A DNA stretch of 64,000 bases from Orlajensenia leifsoniae. Its GTDB lineage: Bacteria; Actinomycetota; Actinomycetes; Actinomycetales; Microbacteriaceae. The stretch lies in the NCBI RefSeq assembly GCF_004570845.1, contig NZ_SPQZ01000002.1, positions 558,001-622,000 of the forward strand, read 5' to 3'. The translations under genes and the position numbers were made by a program. Within the stretch, counting starts at the first letter, position 1, and each line of letters opens with the position of its first letter. Below are positions 36,439-45,287 of this stretch, piece by piece. The notes under the pieces are model-generated. The model did not search any database. It was not told the DNA's origin and saw nothing but the letters and a program-made list of their open reading frames with translations.

Positions 36439-37674
36439 ATGACCAAGAAGATCGTCGTCACCGGAATCGGTGCAACGTCCCCCCTCGGCGGAAACGCGAC
36501 CGACAGCTGGTCGAACCTGCTCGCCGGGATGTCGGGCGCCAGCGCCCTCCTGCAGCCGTGGGTCGAAGAGCTCGCGCTGCCCGTCACCTTCGCCGCACAG
36601 TCCGCCGTCAAGACCGCAGACGTGCTCGAGCGTCACGAGACCAAGCGCCTCGACCCCTCGAGCCAGTTCGCCCTCATCGCCGGGCGCGAGGCCTGGGCCG
36701 ACGCCGGCTCCCCCGAGGTCGAGCCCGAGCGTCTCATGGTCGACTGGTCGACCGGCATCGGCGGCGTCTGGACTCTCCTCGACGCCTGGGACACCCTGCG
36801 CGAGCGCGGTCCCCGTCGCGTGCTGCCCATGACCGTTCCCATGCTCATGCCGAACGGCCCCGGAGCGGCCATCGGCATGGACCTGCATGCTCGCGCCGGC
36901 ATCCACACCGTCGTCTCCGCCTGCGCCTCCAGCACCGAGGCCCTCGTCAACGCCTACAACCACCTGCAGGCCGGCCTCGCCGACGTCGTGATCGCCGGTG
37001 GTTCCGAAGCGGCGATCCACCCGCTGCCCATCGCGGCCTTCGCCTCCATGCAGGCGCTGTCGAAGCGCAACGACGATCCGGCGACGGCCTCCCGCCCCTA
37101 CGACGTCACTCGCGACGGCTTCGTCCTCGGTGAGGGTGCGGCAGCCCTCGTCGTCGAGACCGAGGAGCACGCCAAGGCTCGTGGCGCACGTATCTACGCC
37201 GAGCTCGTCGGCGGATCCGTCACCAGCGACGCCTACCACATCACGGCTCCCGACCCCGAGGGCTCTGCCGCGGCCCGGGCCATGCTGGCCTCGATCTCGG
37301 GAGCGGATGCCTCCATCGGCGACGTCTCGCACATCAACGCCCACGCCACCAGCACCCCCGTCGGCGACATCGCCGAGTACAACGCTCTGCGGCGCGTGTT
37401 CGGTGACGCGCTCGACGGAATCCCCGTCTCGGCGACCAAGGCCTCGACCGGCCACCTGTTGGGCGGCGCCGGCGCCATCGAGGCGATCTTCACGGTGAAG
37501 GCTCTCGCCGAGCGTGTCGCGCCGCCGACGATCAACCTCACCGAGCAGGACCCCGAGATCCCGCTCGACGTCGTGACGACCCCGCGCGACCTCGGAACCG
37601 GAGACCTGCTGGCGATCAGCAACTCGTTCGGCTTCGGCGGCCACAACGCCGTCGTCGCGTTCCGCTCGGTCTAG
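36439..37674 (+). CDS. fabF: 3-oxoacyl-ACP synthase II (FabF)
   Basis: 411-residue KASII, which elongates acyl-ACP with malonyl-ACP. Nucleophile C162 in VSACASSTEA, histidines in NAHATSTPVGD and STGHLLGGAGAIEA, and the C-terminal glycine-rich NSFGFGGHNAVVAF loop. ATG with CCGGAGAG upstream. Last gene of the fasR-fab cluster. Confidence 0.96.
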   Translation: MTKKIVVTGIGATSPLGGNATDSWSNLLAGMSGASALLQPWVEELALPVTFAAQSAVKTADVLERHETKRLDPSSQFALIAGREAWADAGSPEVEPERLMVDWSTGIGGVWTLLDAWDTLRERGPRRVLPMTVPMLMPNGPGAAIGMDLHARAGIHTVVSACASSTEALVNAYNHLQAGLADVVIAGGSEAAIHPLPIAAFASMQALSKRNDDPATASRPYDVTRDGFVLGEGAAALVVETEEHAKARGARIYAELVGGSVTSDAYHITAPDPEGSAAARAMLASISGADASIGDVSHINAHATSTPVGDIAEYNALRRVFGDALDGIPVSATKASTGHLLGGAGAIEAIFTVKALAERVAPPTINLTEQDPEIPLDVVTTPRDLGTGDLLAISNSFGFGGHNAVVAFRSV

Positions 37675-37694
37675 TCACCGGTTGGTCCTGTCGC

Positions 37695-37731
37695 ACAGGG
37701 GGGCGCGCGTGATGATCCGCCGTCCCCCTGT
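37695..37731 (+). terminator. Possible fab cluster terminator
   Basis: 8-bp stem ACAGGGGG/CCCCCTGT around a 21-nt loop, 20 bp after fabF. No T-run. Confidence 0.4.
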
Positions 37732-37837
37732 CGACGACGTGCAGACGCTGGCACCATCGTGTCCGAAGGCGTGACAATCACTCCGATTCGGGTCTAGGTT
37801 CTAGGAAGACCGCGGCGTCGCTCGGAAGGGGACTCTG

Positions 37838-39430
37838 GTGAGCAGTCCCGAGACGGACAAGGGCACGGCCACTTTCAACGGCAGGCTGGCGCTCCTGCTC
37901 GCGATGGCGATGTTCGTCCTCGTGGTCGACACGTCGATCATGAACGTGTCGATCTCGGCCGTCGTACGCGACATCGACACGACGGTCAGCGGGCTGCAGT
38001 CGGCCATCGCCCTCGAGGCGCTCGTGTCGGCGGCGTTCATCCTCATCGGGAGCAAGGTCGGCGACCTCATCGGACGCAAGAAGGCCTACGTCATCGGCCT
38101 CCTCTGCTACGCGACGGGAGCCGTGGCGATGGTTCTGGCGCAGTCGCTGGTACCCATCATCATCTTCTGGGCTGTGATCGGCGGACTCGGCGCTTCGCTG
38201 CTCCTGCCCTCCATGCAGTCCCTCATCCACGGCAACTTCGAGGGTGCGGCGCAAGCTCGGGTCTACGCGACGGTCGGGGCATCCGCCGCTATCGCAGCAG
38301 CGGTCGGCCCCCTGATCGGCGGGTTCATCACGACCTTCCTGTCGTGGCGGGTCGCCTTCGCCCTCGAGGCAGTCGTCATCGTCATCGTGCTGAGCGGGAT
38401 CAAGCTCGTGCACGATGTGCCGTACACGGGTTCCCGGCAGGTCGATGCCCTCGGATCACTGCTCTCGGTCGTCGGAATGGGCGGGATCGTCATCGGCATC
38501 CTGGTCTGGCAGGAGGGAGGCGAGGCGGTCGGCATCCTGATCGCCGTCGGCGTGTTCGGTCTCGGCGCCCTCGCCTACTGGCTCGTGCGGCGCAAGCGCC
38601 ACGGCAAGCCGACCCTGATCGATCCCGACCTGTTCCGCTCCAAACTCTTCCGGCTCGGGGTCAGCGGCCAGCTGATGCAGCAGATCGCACTCGGCGGAAC
38701 GATGATCGTGCTGCCGATCTACCTCCAGATGGTGCTCGGCTACAACGCGCTGCAGGCCGGCCTGTCGATCGCTCCGCTGTCACTGACCATGTTCGGCGTG
38801 GCGATGCTCGCCGGGAAGCGCGTCGGTCGACGCCGCCCGGCCACGCTGATCCTCTGGGGATTCGTGCTCCTGACGGCCGGCCTGGTCATCCTCATCCCGG
38901 TGGTGCCGCGGGCGGATTCCGGGTGGTGGCTCCTGGTCCCGTTGATCATCTCCGGATGCGGCCTCGGGCTGCTCGTCTCCCAGCTCAACAACTACACCCT
39001 GTCGCCGATCTCCGACGAACGCGTGAGCGAGGCCGCCGGAGTGAACTCGGCCGCCGGTTCGTTCGGGCTGTCGTTCGGTCTCGCGTTCGCGGGCGCGATC
39101 ATGCTCGCCTCGCTCTCGCTCATCTTCACCTCCATGGCCATGTCGAGCGATGTGCTCCCCGCCGACGAGAAGCAGCAGGTCTCCCAGGTGCTGGAGGAGG
39201 ACGCCGAGATCATGTCGAACACGGCGCTCGAGGAGCTCCTCGTCGGTCAACCCGAGGAGATCCAGGACGAGATCATCCGGATCAACACCGACGCGCGCCC
39301 CATCGCGCTCCAGATCGCCCTGCTCATCCCGATCCTGGCCGGCTGCATCGGGCTGATCAACGGTTTCCGGATGCGCCGGCTCCCCGACCCCAAGTCCAGC
39401 GGCGCGGGCGAGGGCATGCTCCTCGGCTGA
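37838..39430 (+). CDS. MFS transporter, DHA2 (14-helix) type
   Basis: 530-residue proton-driven exporter. The first helix carries the DHA2 motif VLVVDTSIMNVSI; motif A follows helix 2 as GSKVGDLIGRKKAY; WRVAFALEAV precedes helix 6. Around 14 helices are expected from length and hydrophobicity. An unusual insert of about 60 acidic residues (SSDVLPADEKQQVSQVLEEDAEIM...) lies between the last two helices and is probably extracytoplasmic. Related exporters remove drugs and dyes; substrate unknown. GTG start with GGAAGGGG upstream. Confidence 0.9.
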   Translation: MSSPETDKGTATFNGRLALLLAMAMFVLVVDTSIMNVSISAVVRDIDTTVSGLQSAIALEALVSAAFILIGSKVGDLIGRKKAYVIGLLCYATGAVAMVLAQSLVPIIIFWAVIGGLGASLLLPSMQSLIHGNFEGAAQARVYATVGASAAIAAAVGPLIGGFITTFLSWRVAFALEAVVIVIVLSGIKLVHDVPYTGSRQVDALGSLLSVVGMGGIVIGILVWQEGGEAVGILIAVGVFGLGALAYWLVRRKRHGKPTLIDPDLFRSKLFRLGVSGQLMQQIALGGTMIVLPIYLQMVLGYNALQAGLSIAPLSLTMFGVAMLAGKRVGRRRPATLILWGFVLLTAGLVILIPVVPRADSGWWLLVPLIISGCGLGLLVSQLNNYTLSPISDERVSEAAGVNSAAGSFGLSFGLAFAGAIMLASLSLIFTSMAMSSDVLPADEKQQVSQVLEEDAEIMSNTALEELLVGQPEEIQDEIIRINTDARPIALQIALLIPILAGCIGLINGFRMRRLPDPKSSGAGEGMLLG

Positions 39431-39456
39431 CCTGCCCCGCACGCACCCGATGCGTA

Positions 39457-39492
39457 CAGAAGCCCCGCGCTGTATTCAGCGCGGGGCTTCTG
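39457..39492. terminator. Strong bidirectional terminator
   Basis: Perfect 16-bp stem (CAGAAGCCCCGCGCTG and its complement) with the 4-nt loop TATT between convergent genes. Confidence 0.85.
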
Positions 39493-39513
39493 AGTTCGTG
39501 GAGCGTCGAGAGC

Positions 39514-40035
39514 TCAACCGACCTTGTGCAGCCAGATGACGGCGGCGTCATCGGAGGCGTGCCTGAAGACGTCGAGCTCGTCATCCCAGGCCTGTCCGAG
39601 AGCCACTCGCAGCTCGTTGTGCAGGTCGATGGCATTGAGCCCGGCGTTCTCCATCGCGGCACGGATGCGATCCTCGGAGATCACCATGTTGCCCGCGCTG
39701 TCGGTCTGGGCGAAGAAGACGCCGAGGTCGGGCGTGTGCATCCAGCGGCCGCCGTCGGTACCGGGGCCCGGGTCCTCCGTCACCTCGTAGCGCAGGTGCT
39801 CCCAGCCGTGCAGGGCCGAGGCGATGGCCGCTCCGGTGCCGGAGTCGCCCTCCCAGTAGAACTCGGCGCGCTGCGCGCCCTTGAGCACGGGCTGGTCGAC
39901 CCAGGAGAAATTGACGGCGCGCCCGAGGGCACGACCTGTAGCCCACTCGACGTGCGGGCACAGTGCCCGCGGCGACGAGTGGACATAGACAACGCCCCGC
40001 GCAGTCGGTGCCTGACGGGCAGCTGGTGACGCCAT
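39514..40035 (-). CDS. DUF3145 family protein
   Basis: 173-residue soluble protein found in actinobacteria, function unknown. Recognised by its GVVYVHSSPRALCPHVEWA opening, the central FSWVDQP and EFYWEGDSGTGA segments, and an acidic C-terminal part ending DDAAVIWLHKVG. ATG 40035 has GGAGAGCACC upstream; the open frame to 40290 extends across the divergent promoter region and is not coding. Divergent from padR. Confidence 0.88.
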   Translation of the reverse strand: MASPAARQAPTARGVVYVHSSPRALCPHVEWATGRALGRAVNFSWVDQPVLKGAQRAEFYWEGDSGTGAAIASALHGWEHLRYEVTEDPGPGTDGGRWMHTPDLGVFFAQTDSAGNMVISEDRIRAAMENAGLNAIDLHNELRVALGQAWDDELDVFRHASDDAAVIWLHKVG

Positions 40036-40160
40036 GGTGCTCTCCGTTCGTGTGAGGTACGTCTTCCCCAACGACCTCGACCACGGATACCACGGCGATT
40101 GTGTGTGAACTTGTGCGGCCAGAGGCCGATACAGCAGATTATGCCTCACTTTCCTGATGG

Positions 40161-40176
40161 ATGACAACAGTGTCAT
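40161..40176. promoter_or_regulatory. Inverted repeat, possible PadR operator
   Basis: ATGACA and TGTCAT are exact inverted copies with a 4-nt spacer, in the DUF3145-padR divergent region, 41 bp before the padR -10 element. Confidence 0.4.
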
Positions 40177-40216
40177 TCGGCCAGTCGGATGCCGGTTCCC
40201 CGGCGGCCGCAGAAGG

Positions 40217-40222
40217 TATGCT
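40217..40222 (+). promoter_or_regulatory. Putative padR -10 (TATGCT)
   Basis: TATGCT 34 nt before the padR GTG, followed by GGAGG at 40246-40250. Confidence 0.4.
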
Positions 40223-40255
40223 CGGTATGGATTTCTCAGGAGCGCGGAGGTGCCG

Positions 40256-40825
40256 GTGTCGGTCAGGAACGGTCTGCTCGCCGTGCTCACCCTGGGTCCG
40301 GCCTACGGCGCCCAATTGCACGCCGAACTCGGCGACAGGCTCGGTCATCGGCGCACCGTGAACATCGGCCAGGTGTACGCGACCCTCGAACGGCTCGGCG
40401 TGCAGGGCCTGGTGCGGGCGGCCGGCGTGACGGATGACGGACTTCCTCTGTACCGCATCACCGACGACGGCCAGCGGCAGGTCGAATCGGCACTCGTCGA
40501 AGCACCAGACGGCGCACCGGACTGGGCCGAGATGCTCGACGCCGTGCTCATGGCCACGTCCCTGCCCGGCGCCGACGCTCGGGAGCTGCTGGTCTCCTAC
40601 CGGGAGCGCTGGCGGGCGATATCCGGAACCGCAGCAGACGGCACCAGCAGGAGCACCGCACAGAGCAGGCTCTCGGGGCGAGCGGATGCCGCTCTCTCAG
40701 CCGCCGCCCTCGGGTGGCTCGATGGTGTCGAGGCGGAGCTCGACGGCCTCTCCGGAGGGCACGACTCCGAGCTCGCTCGCGGCTACAGCACCACGCGACC
40801 GCGTCGGGGCAGGCCGAGCGCCTGA
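40256..40825 (+). CDS. PadR family transcriptional regulator
   Basis: 189-residue regulator: N-terminal PadR winged helix (LLAVLTLGPAYGAQLHAEL ... VNIGQVYATLERLGVQGLV ... YRITDDGQ) and a C-terminal helical dimerisation region (Vir-like) with Ser-rich linker. GTG 40256 is favoured by GGAGG with a 5-nt spacer; the frame to 40157 is an unlikely extension. PadR proteins are ligand-responsive repressors that often control an adjacent transporter or their own gene. The MFS exporter 0.8 kb upstream could be a target (inference). Confidence 0.87.
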   Translation: MSVRNGLLAVLTLGPAYGAQLHAELGDRLGHRRTVNIGQVYATLERLGVQGLVRAAGVTDDGLPLYRITDDGQRQVESALVEAPDGAPDWAEMLDAVLMATSLPGADARELLVSYRERWRAISGTAADGTSRSTAQSRLSGRADAALSAAALGWLDGVEAELDGLSGGHDSELARGYSTTRPRRGRPSA

Positions 40826-40854
40826 GCGCACCGCGCGCCGGTTGACGGGCCCGC

Positions 40855-42618
40855 TCATTTGGCCTCGGCGTAGTCGTCGACGATCGCCGCGCCGAGCGGG
40901 AAGTCGACTGGGAAGCTTCCGAAGAGCAACCGGCCCGCTGCCTCGGCGGCGAGTCGCACCTGCTCCGCGACGGCATCCGCCAGGGCCGCCGGGGTGTGCA
41001 CCACGATCTCGTCGTGCAGGAAGAAGACCTGGTGCGGGCGTCCGGCGAAGACCGTGCCGGCGAGGGGACCGCTGGAGGCCGGCCCCTGCCCCGACGTCGA
41101 CCCGGGTTGATCCGGCATCGCGAGGAGCGCGGTTCGCAGCTCCGCCATCCAGCACAGCGCCCATTCGGCTGCCGTGGACTGCACCACGAAGTTGCGGGTG
41201 AACCGTCCCCACTCGCGGGCACTGCTGCGCGCTCGCCTCTCGTCGGCCTCGGAGGCATCGGCGGCGCTCGCCTGCGACTGCACGTCGAACCAGGCTGCAG
41301 GCGGCAGCGGGGACGACCTCCCGAGCCACGACGTGACGCTCTCTCCGCGCTCACCCGCGCGGGCAGCCTCCTCGACCAGAGCGATCGCCCGGGGATAGGC
41401 CCGCGTCAGCCGGGGCATCAACCGTCCGCTCTCCCCCGTCGTCGCCCCGTACATGGCGCCGAGCATGGCCACCTTGGCATGGGCCCGGGTCTCGACGACT
41501 CCCGTCGCCTGGATGCCGGCATAGAGGTCGACGCCGCGGCCTGCCGCGGCCATGGCGGTATCGGCCGACAACGCCGCGAGGATGCGCGGCTCCAGCTGGG
41601 CGGCATCCGCCACCACGAGCTTCCAGCCGGGATCGGCGCGCACGGCCGAGCGCACCTGCCGCGGCAGCTGGAGCGCGCCGCCGCCGTTCGTCGCCCAGCG
41701 GCCGGTGGCTGCTCCGCCGGGCACGTAGTCGGGACGGAAACGACCGTCGACGATCCACGCCTCCATCCAGGTCCAGCCGTTGGCAGAGAGCAGCCGCGCC
41801 AGCTTCTTGTACTCGAGCAGGGGTCCGATCACCGGGTGCTTGATCTCCCGCAGCTCCCACTGGCTCGTCGACGCGGCGTTGATGCCGCTGCGGCGCAGCG
41901 CCCGGAGCAGTTCCTGAGGCGAATCCGGGTTCAGCTGCTCGTCGTCGACGGCGGAGCGGATGGCGAGGACGAGCTCGTGCATGCGTGCCGGGCGCGCTCC
42001 GGCTGCCGGCCGCGGGCCCAGCGCCTCGGTGAGCACCTCGTCGTGGCGTTCGATGCTCCACGGCAGGCCCGCTGCGCGCATCTCGACCGCGATCAGCGCC
42101 CCGGCCGACTCCGCCGCGAGCAGCAGTCGCAGTCTGCCGGATGCCGCGGACCCGCGCACGGTCTCGAGCTGGCGGCGCCACTCGGCCAGGGTCTCGTCGA
42201 CGGCGTCGGTCGGAGCGGCGACGTCATCGCCGGTGCCGGCGTCGAGCTCGACGTCGAACAGCGCGGTGTGGGTGGCCGGCGGGCGCTCGATCGCCGGCGC
42301 CGCGTCCCAGGCGCTGCGGGGCGCCTTCGAGAGCGCGCTGCCGCGTGTGAGCGTCGAGAGCCTGAGGATCGCGTGGGCGAGCCTCAGGTCGTGGCACCGG
42401 GCGACGCGCACACCGTGGCGCAGCAGCCGCGGGTACCAGCGGGCGGTGTCGTCCCAGACCCAGCGGGCCGCCGGGTCGGCCGCCGACTCGAGGCGAGCGA
42501 ACGTGGCGAGGGCCGCGTCGTCGGCGTGCTGCATCCGTTCACCGACGGCAGTGCCCTCGGCGTCGAAGGCCTGCGTCGACGAAGCGCCCGAAGAGAGGCG
42601 GCCGACGATGAAGTGCAC
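40855..42618 (-). CDS. PolA-like DNA polymerase with degenerate exonuclease region
   Basis: 587-residue family A polymerase paralog. Polymerase motifs: A, VVADAAQLEPRIL (D338, R345, versus DYSQIELR in Pol I); B, RAHAKVAMLGAMYG (378-391); C, FLHDEIVVH (HDE at 535-537). The N-terminal about 170 residues occupy the place of the 3'-5' exonuclease, but I see no DEDD set, so proofreading is probably lost. There is no 5' nuclease domain. Such proteins are usually annotated 'bifunctional 3'-5' exonuclease/DNA polymerase' in actinobacteria. It is distinct from true PolA, which is not in the window. Start GTG 42618. A repair or translesion role is inference. Confidence 0.88.
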   Translation of the reverse strand: MHFIVGRLSSGASSTQAFDAEGTAVGERMQHADDAALATFARLESAADPAARWVWDDTARWYPRLLRHGVRVARCHDLRLAHAILRLSTLTRGSALSKAPRSAWDAAPAIERPPATHTALFDVELDAGTGDDVAAPTDAVDETLAEWRRQLETVRGSAASGRLRLLLAAESAGALIAVEMRAAGLPWSIERHDEVLTEALGPRPAAGARPARMHELVLAIRSAVDDEQLNPDSPQELLRALRRSGINAASTSQWELREIKHPVIGPLLEYKKLARLLSANGWTWMEAWIVDGRFRPDYVPGGAATGRWATNGGGALQLPRQVRSAVRADPGWKLVVADAAQLEPRILAALSADTAMAAAGRGVDLYAGIQATGVVETRAHAKVAMLGAMYGATTGESGRLMPRLTRAYPRAIALVEEAARAGERGESVTSWLGRSSPLPPAAWFDVQSQASAADASEADERRARSSAREWGRFTRNFVVQSTAAEWALCWMAELRTALLAMPDQPGSTSGQGPASSGPLAGTVFAGRPHQVFFLHDEIVVHTPAALADAVAEQVRLAAEAAGRLLFGSFPVDFPLGAAIVDDYAEAK

Positions 42619-42670
42619 CCCACCATTCTCTCGGTTGACACGGACACCGCGGACCGCGCCGGGGTGACGA

Positions 42671-42934
42671 TCAGGACGTGGGAACCGCCGTCTGCACCGT
42701 GCCGCGCCAGATCGAGTGGCTCTCGTCGGTGGGAGTCAGCTCTCCGACGTCGAGCATGCGACCGCGGAGCTTGGTGCGTACCTGGCGAACCGCCGAGCGC
42801 ACCCCATCGATTTCCGGCGGGAGCACGATCGTCTCGATGTCCTCGGAGTCGGCATCCTGCAGCACCGCGCGCCAGCGCTGGTCGAAATCGTGGAACAGCT
42901 CGATCGTCACCGGCTGTCGGGCCTCTTCGCTCAT
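42671..42934 (-). CDS. Small hypothetical protein upstream of the PolA-like gene
   Basis: 87 residues, no recognised family. Mixed charged sequence with one strand-helix-like core (PVTIELFHDFDQRWRAVLQDADS, ETIVLPPEIDGVRSAVRQVRTKL). Ends 52 bp before the PolA-like start on the same strand, so they may be co-transcribed. A CAGGAT box lies 6 nt before the ATG, like the leaderless starts elsewhere here, which supports it as a real gene. It is not membrane or secreted. Confidence 0.6.
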   Translation of the reverse strand: MSEEARQPVTIELFHDFDQRWRAVLQDADSEDIETIVLPPEIDGVRSAVRQVRTKLRGRMLDVGELTPTDESHSIWRGTVQTAVPTS

Positions 42935-43073
42935 GTCGCGATCCTGTCACGAAGACGCCCATCGGCGCGAGAGCCGGTTTGCCCCTGTGCACTCTGCCCG
43001 GAGCCGGCCAGGAGCTGGAGATCCGTCGAGCGTCGCAGGGTTCGTTCAGTGTCGGAGGATGCAGACTGGAGGT

Positions 43074-43994
43074 ATGGCTCCCGACGCGACACTGACGTGG
43101 CGCCCTCGGCACGCCACCGACGTACGCCTCACCGTGGCCCGCCTCGGGCGCGGCGCCTCGGACCCCACCCACGGGTTCGCGCCCGACGGTGCCCTCTGGC
43201 GCACGACTCTCACCAGCGACGGTCCTGCGAGCATGCGCATCAGCCGCGACGGCGACGGGGCGCTCAGGTGCCAGGCCTGGGGGCAGGGGGCGGATGCCGC
43301 GGTGACGACCGCTCCGGCACTGCTCGGCGGCGACGACGATCCGAGCTCCTTCGAACCCGGACACCCCGTGATCACCGACGCCCATCGACGCCATGCGGGC
43401 CTGCGCATCCCGAAGACCGGCCGCGTGTTCGAGGCCCTGGTGCCGGCCATCCTCGAGCAGAAGGTGATCACGCTGCAGGCCACGGCCTCGTGGCGGCACC
43501 TCGTACGGCGATACGGCAGCGTCGCCCCAGGTCCCACGCCGGGACCGATGCTCGTGGTGCCGTCGCCGCGGACGTGGGCGATGATCCCGTCGTGGGAGTG
43601 GCACAAGGCGGGCGTCGACCCGCAGCGCTCCCGCACTGTCGTGACGGCGGCGCGCGTCGCGGATCGCCTCGAGGAGTGCTCGCAGCTCGCTCCTGCGGCC
43701 GCTGAGGCGCGCCTCCGGGCCGTACCCGGCATCGGCGTCTGGACGGCGGCCGAGGTCGCCCAGCGCGCCCTCGGAGACGCCGATGCCCTCTCCGTCGGCG
43801 ACTACCACCTGGCGAACTACGTCGGTCACGCCCTGTACGGTCGTGACCGGTTCAGCGACGAGGACATGGTGCAGGCGCTCGAGTCCTGGCGCCCTCATCG
43901 CTACAGGCTCGTGCGGCTGCTTCAGGCGCACGGCGTGCCCGGACCTGCGCGTCGCGGGCCCCGCATGGAGTTCGTAGACCACCGTTCACGCTGA
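43074..43994 (+). CDS. DNA-3-methyladenine glycosylase (AlkA-like)
   Basis: 306-residue HhH-GPD glycosylase that removes alkylated bases. The helix-hairpin-helix is VPGIGVWTAAEVAQRA and the catalytic aspartate follows in SVGDYHLANYVG, about 15-20 residues on as in the family; the core region begins FEALVPAILEQKVI. No iron-sulfur cluster cysteines. ATG 43074 has CAGACT 6 nt upstream (leaderless) and also GGAGG; an open frame to 42678 lies antisense to the small neighbour and is rejected. The PolA-like gene 0.5 kb away would suit a repair neighbourhood. Confidence 0.88.
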   Translation: MAPDATLTWRPRHATDVRLTVARLGRGASDPTHGFAPDGALWRTTLTSDGPASMRISRDGDGALRCQAWGQGADAAVTTAPALLGGDDDPSSFEPGHPVITDAHRRHAGLRIPKTGRVFEALVPAILEQKVITLQATASWRHLVRRYGSVAPGPTPGPMLVVPSPRTWAMIPSWEWHKAGVDPQRSRTVVTAARVADRLEECSQLAPAAAEARLRAVPGIGVWTAAEVAQRALGDADALSVGDYHLANYVGHALYGRDRFSDEDMVQALESWRPHRYRLVRLLQAHGVPGPARRGPRMEFVDHRSR

Positions 43995-44006
43995 GAGAGG
44001 CATCCG

Positions 44007-44570
44007 ATGGCCCGCTTGATCTGGTCGGGTATCCAATCGCTCGACGGCTACGTCGCCGACGCCTACGGCGATTTCGACTGGAGCGCCCCCGACGAGGAGG
44101 TGCATGCGTTCGTCAACGAGCGCGAGCGCGGCATCGGCACCTACCTCTACGGCAGGCGCCTCTACGAGGTGATGAAGGTCTGGCAGGACATCGATGAGAC
44201 GTTCCCCGACGTATCCCCCGCGATGCTGGACTATGCCCGACTCTGGCGGGAGGCCGACAAGGTGGTGTACTCGACGACGCTGAGCACGGTGCCGCTCCCG
44301 AGGACTCGACTCGAGCGGCGGTTCGACGTCGACGCCGTGCGCCGTCTCGTGGCCGACGCCGACACCGACGTGGGAATCGGCGGCGCTGAACTCGCAGGTC
44401 TCGCCGTGCGTGCCGGACTCGTCGATCAGTACCAGCTCTACGTGAACCCCGTCATCGTCGGAGGTGGTTCGAGGTATCTCCCACCGGAGGTGCGCGTCGA
44501 CCTAGAACTGACCGACGAGCATCGCTTCTCGAACGGCGTGGTCTACCTCGAGTACCGACGGCGCGGGTGA
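44007..44570 (+). CDS. Dihydrofolate reductase-fold (RibD C-terminal) protein
   Basis: 187-residue NADPH-binding reductase of the RibD_C family: opening SGIQSLDGYVADAYGDFDW, GTYLYGRRLYEVM, and IGGAELAGLAVRAGLVDQYQLYVNPVIVGGG (cofactor and closing strands). These stand-alone proteins reduce unknown pteridine- or pyrimidine-like substrates; a true folate role is not implied. ATG with GAGAGAGG upstream; 12 bp after the glycosylase, so probably co-transcribed. Confidence 0.87.
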   Translation: MARLIWSGIQSLDGYVADAYGDFDWSAPDEEVHAFVNERERGIGTYLYGRRLYEVMKVWQDIDETFPDVSPAMLDYARLWREADKVVYSTTLSTVPLPRTRLERRFDVDAVRRLVADADTDVGIGGAELAGLAVRAGLVDQYQLYVNPVIVGGGSRYLPPEVRVDLELTDEHRFSNGVVYLEYRRRG

Positions 44571-44597
44571 CGACGCCCGCGCGGGGGTGTCAGGAGG

Positions 44598-44783
44598 TCA
44601 GCGCTTCTTCTTCGGCAGCGGCTCGATGGCGCCGGTGATCTGCACCCGTTCGCCCACCGGAGGAGCGACATCCGTCGCCGCGGCCCCGAGAGCCCGGTAG
44701 CCCTCGTCGTGGGACCACCGCGCACCGTCCCACCACCAGATCGCGGTGTCGACTTCGTACCAGCCGGCGGCAATAGGGGGCAT
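44598..44783 (-). CDS. Small DUF2510-like protein
   Basis: 61 residues with the AGWYEVDTAIWWWDGARWSHDEGY pattern typical of the short Trp-rich DUF2510 module of actinobacterial proteins, followed by a basic tail PLPKKKR. DUF2510 modules are usually N-terminal caps of membrane proteins; here it stands alone. TAGTCT lies 6 nt before the ATG, supporting a real leaderless gene. Confidence 0.6.
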   Translation of the reverse strand: MPPIAAGWYEVDTAIWWWDGARWSHDEGYRALGAAATDVAPPVGERVQITGAIEPLPKKKR

Positions 44784-44789
44784 CCCCAG

Positions 44790-44795
44790 AGACTA
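44790..44795 (-). promoter_or_regulatory. -10 element (TAGTCT), leaderless promoter
   Basis: TAGTCT on the minus strand 6 nt before the ATG at 44783. Confidence 0.5.
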
Positions 44796-44909
44796 TGAGG
44801 GCGGCTCGGCGGCGGTAAGTCCGCGTCCGGGTGGCACCGGTTCGGGGAGCCGCTCTGGTCAGGCCGGCCACGCTCATGGCAGGATGCGATGGACGACGAG
44901 GAGTTGCCC

Positions 44910-45257
44910 ATGCACGCGAATTCCGCCATCGATCCCTCCGTGCCGCCGGCCTCGGAGGGCTGTTCCGCCTGCGAGTCGGACGGCGGGTGGTGGCTGCACC
45001 TGCGACGGTGCACGACCTGTGGATCCATCGGATGCTGCGACAGTTCGCCGGCACAGCATGCCACGGCCCACTTCACCGAGACCGGGCATCCGATCGTGCG
45101 CAGTTTCGAGCCCGGGGAGAGCTGGTTCTGGAACTACGAGAGCGACGCGTACACCGAGGGGCCGGACCTCGCTCCGCCCGTCGCGCGCCCGGACGGGCAG
45201 GGATCGCCCGCCCCGAGGGATCGCGTGCCTGCAGACTGGCGCAACCTGCTGCACTGA
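44910..45257 (+). CDS. UBP-type zinc-finger protein
   Basis: 115-residue protein with a UBP-type zinc finger: C-x2-C (GCSACE), then LRRCTTCGSIGCCDSS, and HATAHFTETGHPI, giving the Cys/His set of the fold. A trailing FWNYESDAYTEGP matches the conserved end of bacterial members. In eukaryotes the fold binds ubiquitin tails; the bacterial role is unknown. ATG 44910 is chosen because GAGGAG lies 7 bases upstream; an in-frame ATG at 44889 is possible. Confidence 0.88.
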   Translation: MHANSAIDPSVPPASEGCSACESDGGWWLHLRRCTTCGSIGCCDSSPAQHATAHFTETGHPIVRSFEPGESWFWNYESDAYTEGPDLAPPVARPDGQGSPAPRDRVPADWRNLLH

Positions 45258-45287
45258 CCGCAGGGTGCCTGCTCTCGGGCGTTGAAG

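Noticed and set aside
40996-43095. 699-codon plus-strand ORF opposite the PolA-like gene
   Set aside because: It covers two minus-strand genes and the glycosylase start; His/Arg/Gly-rich without motifs.
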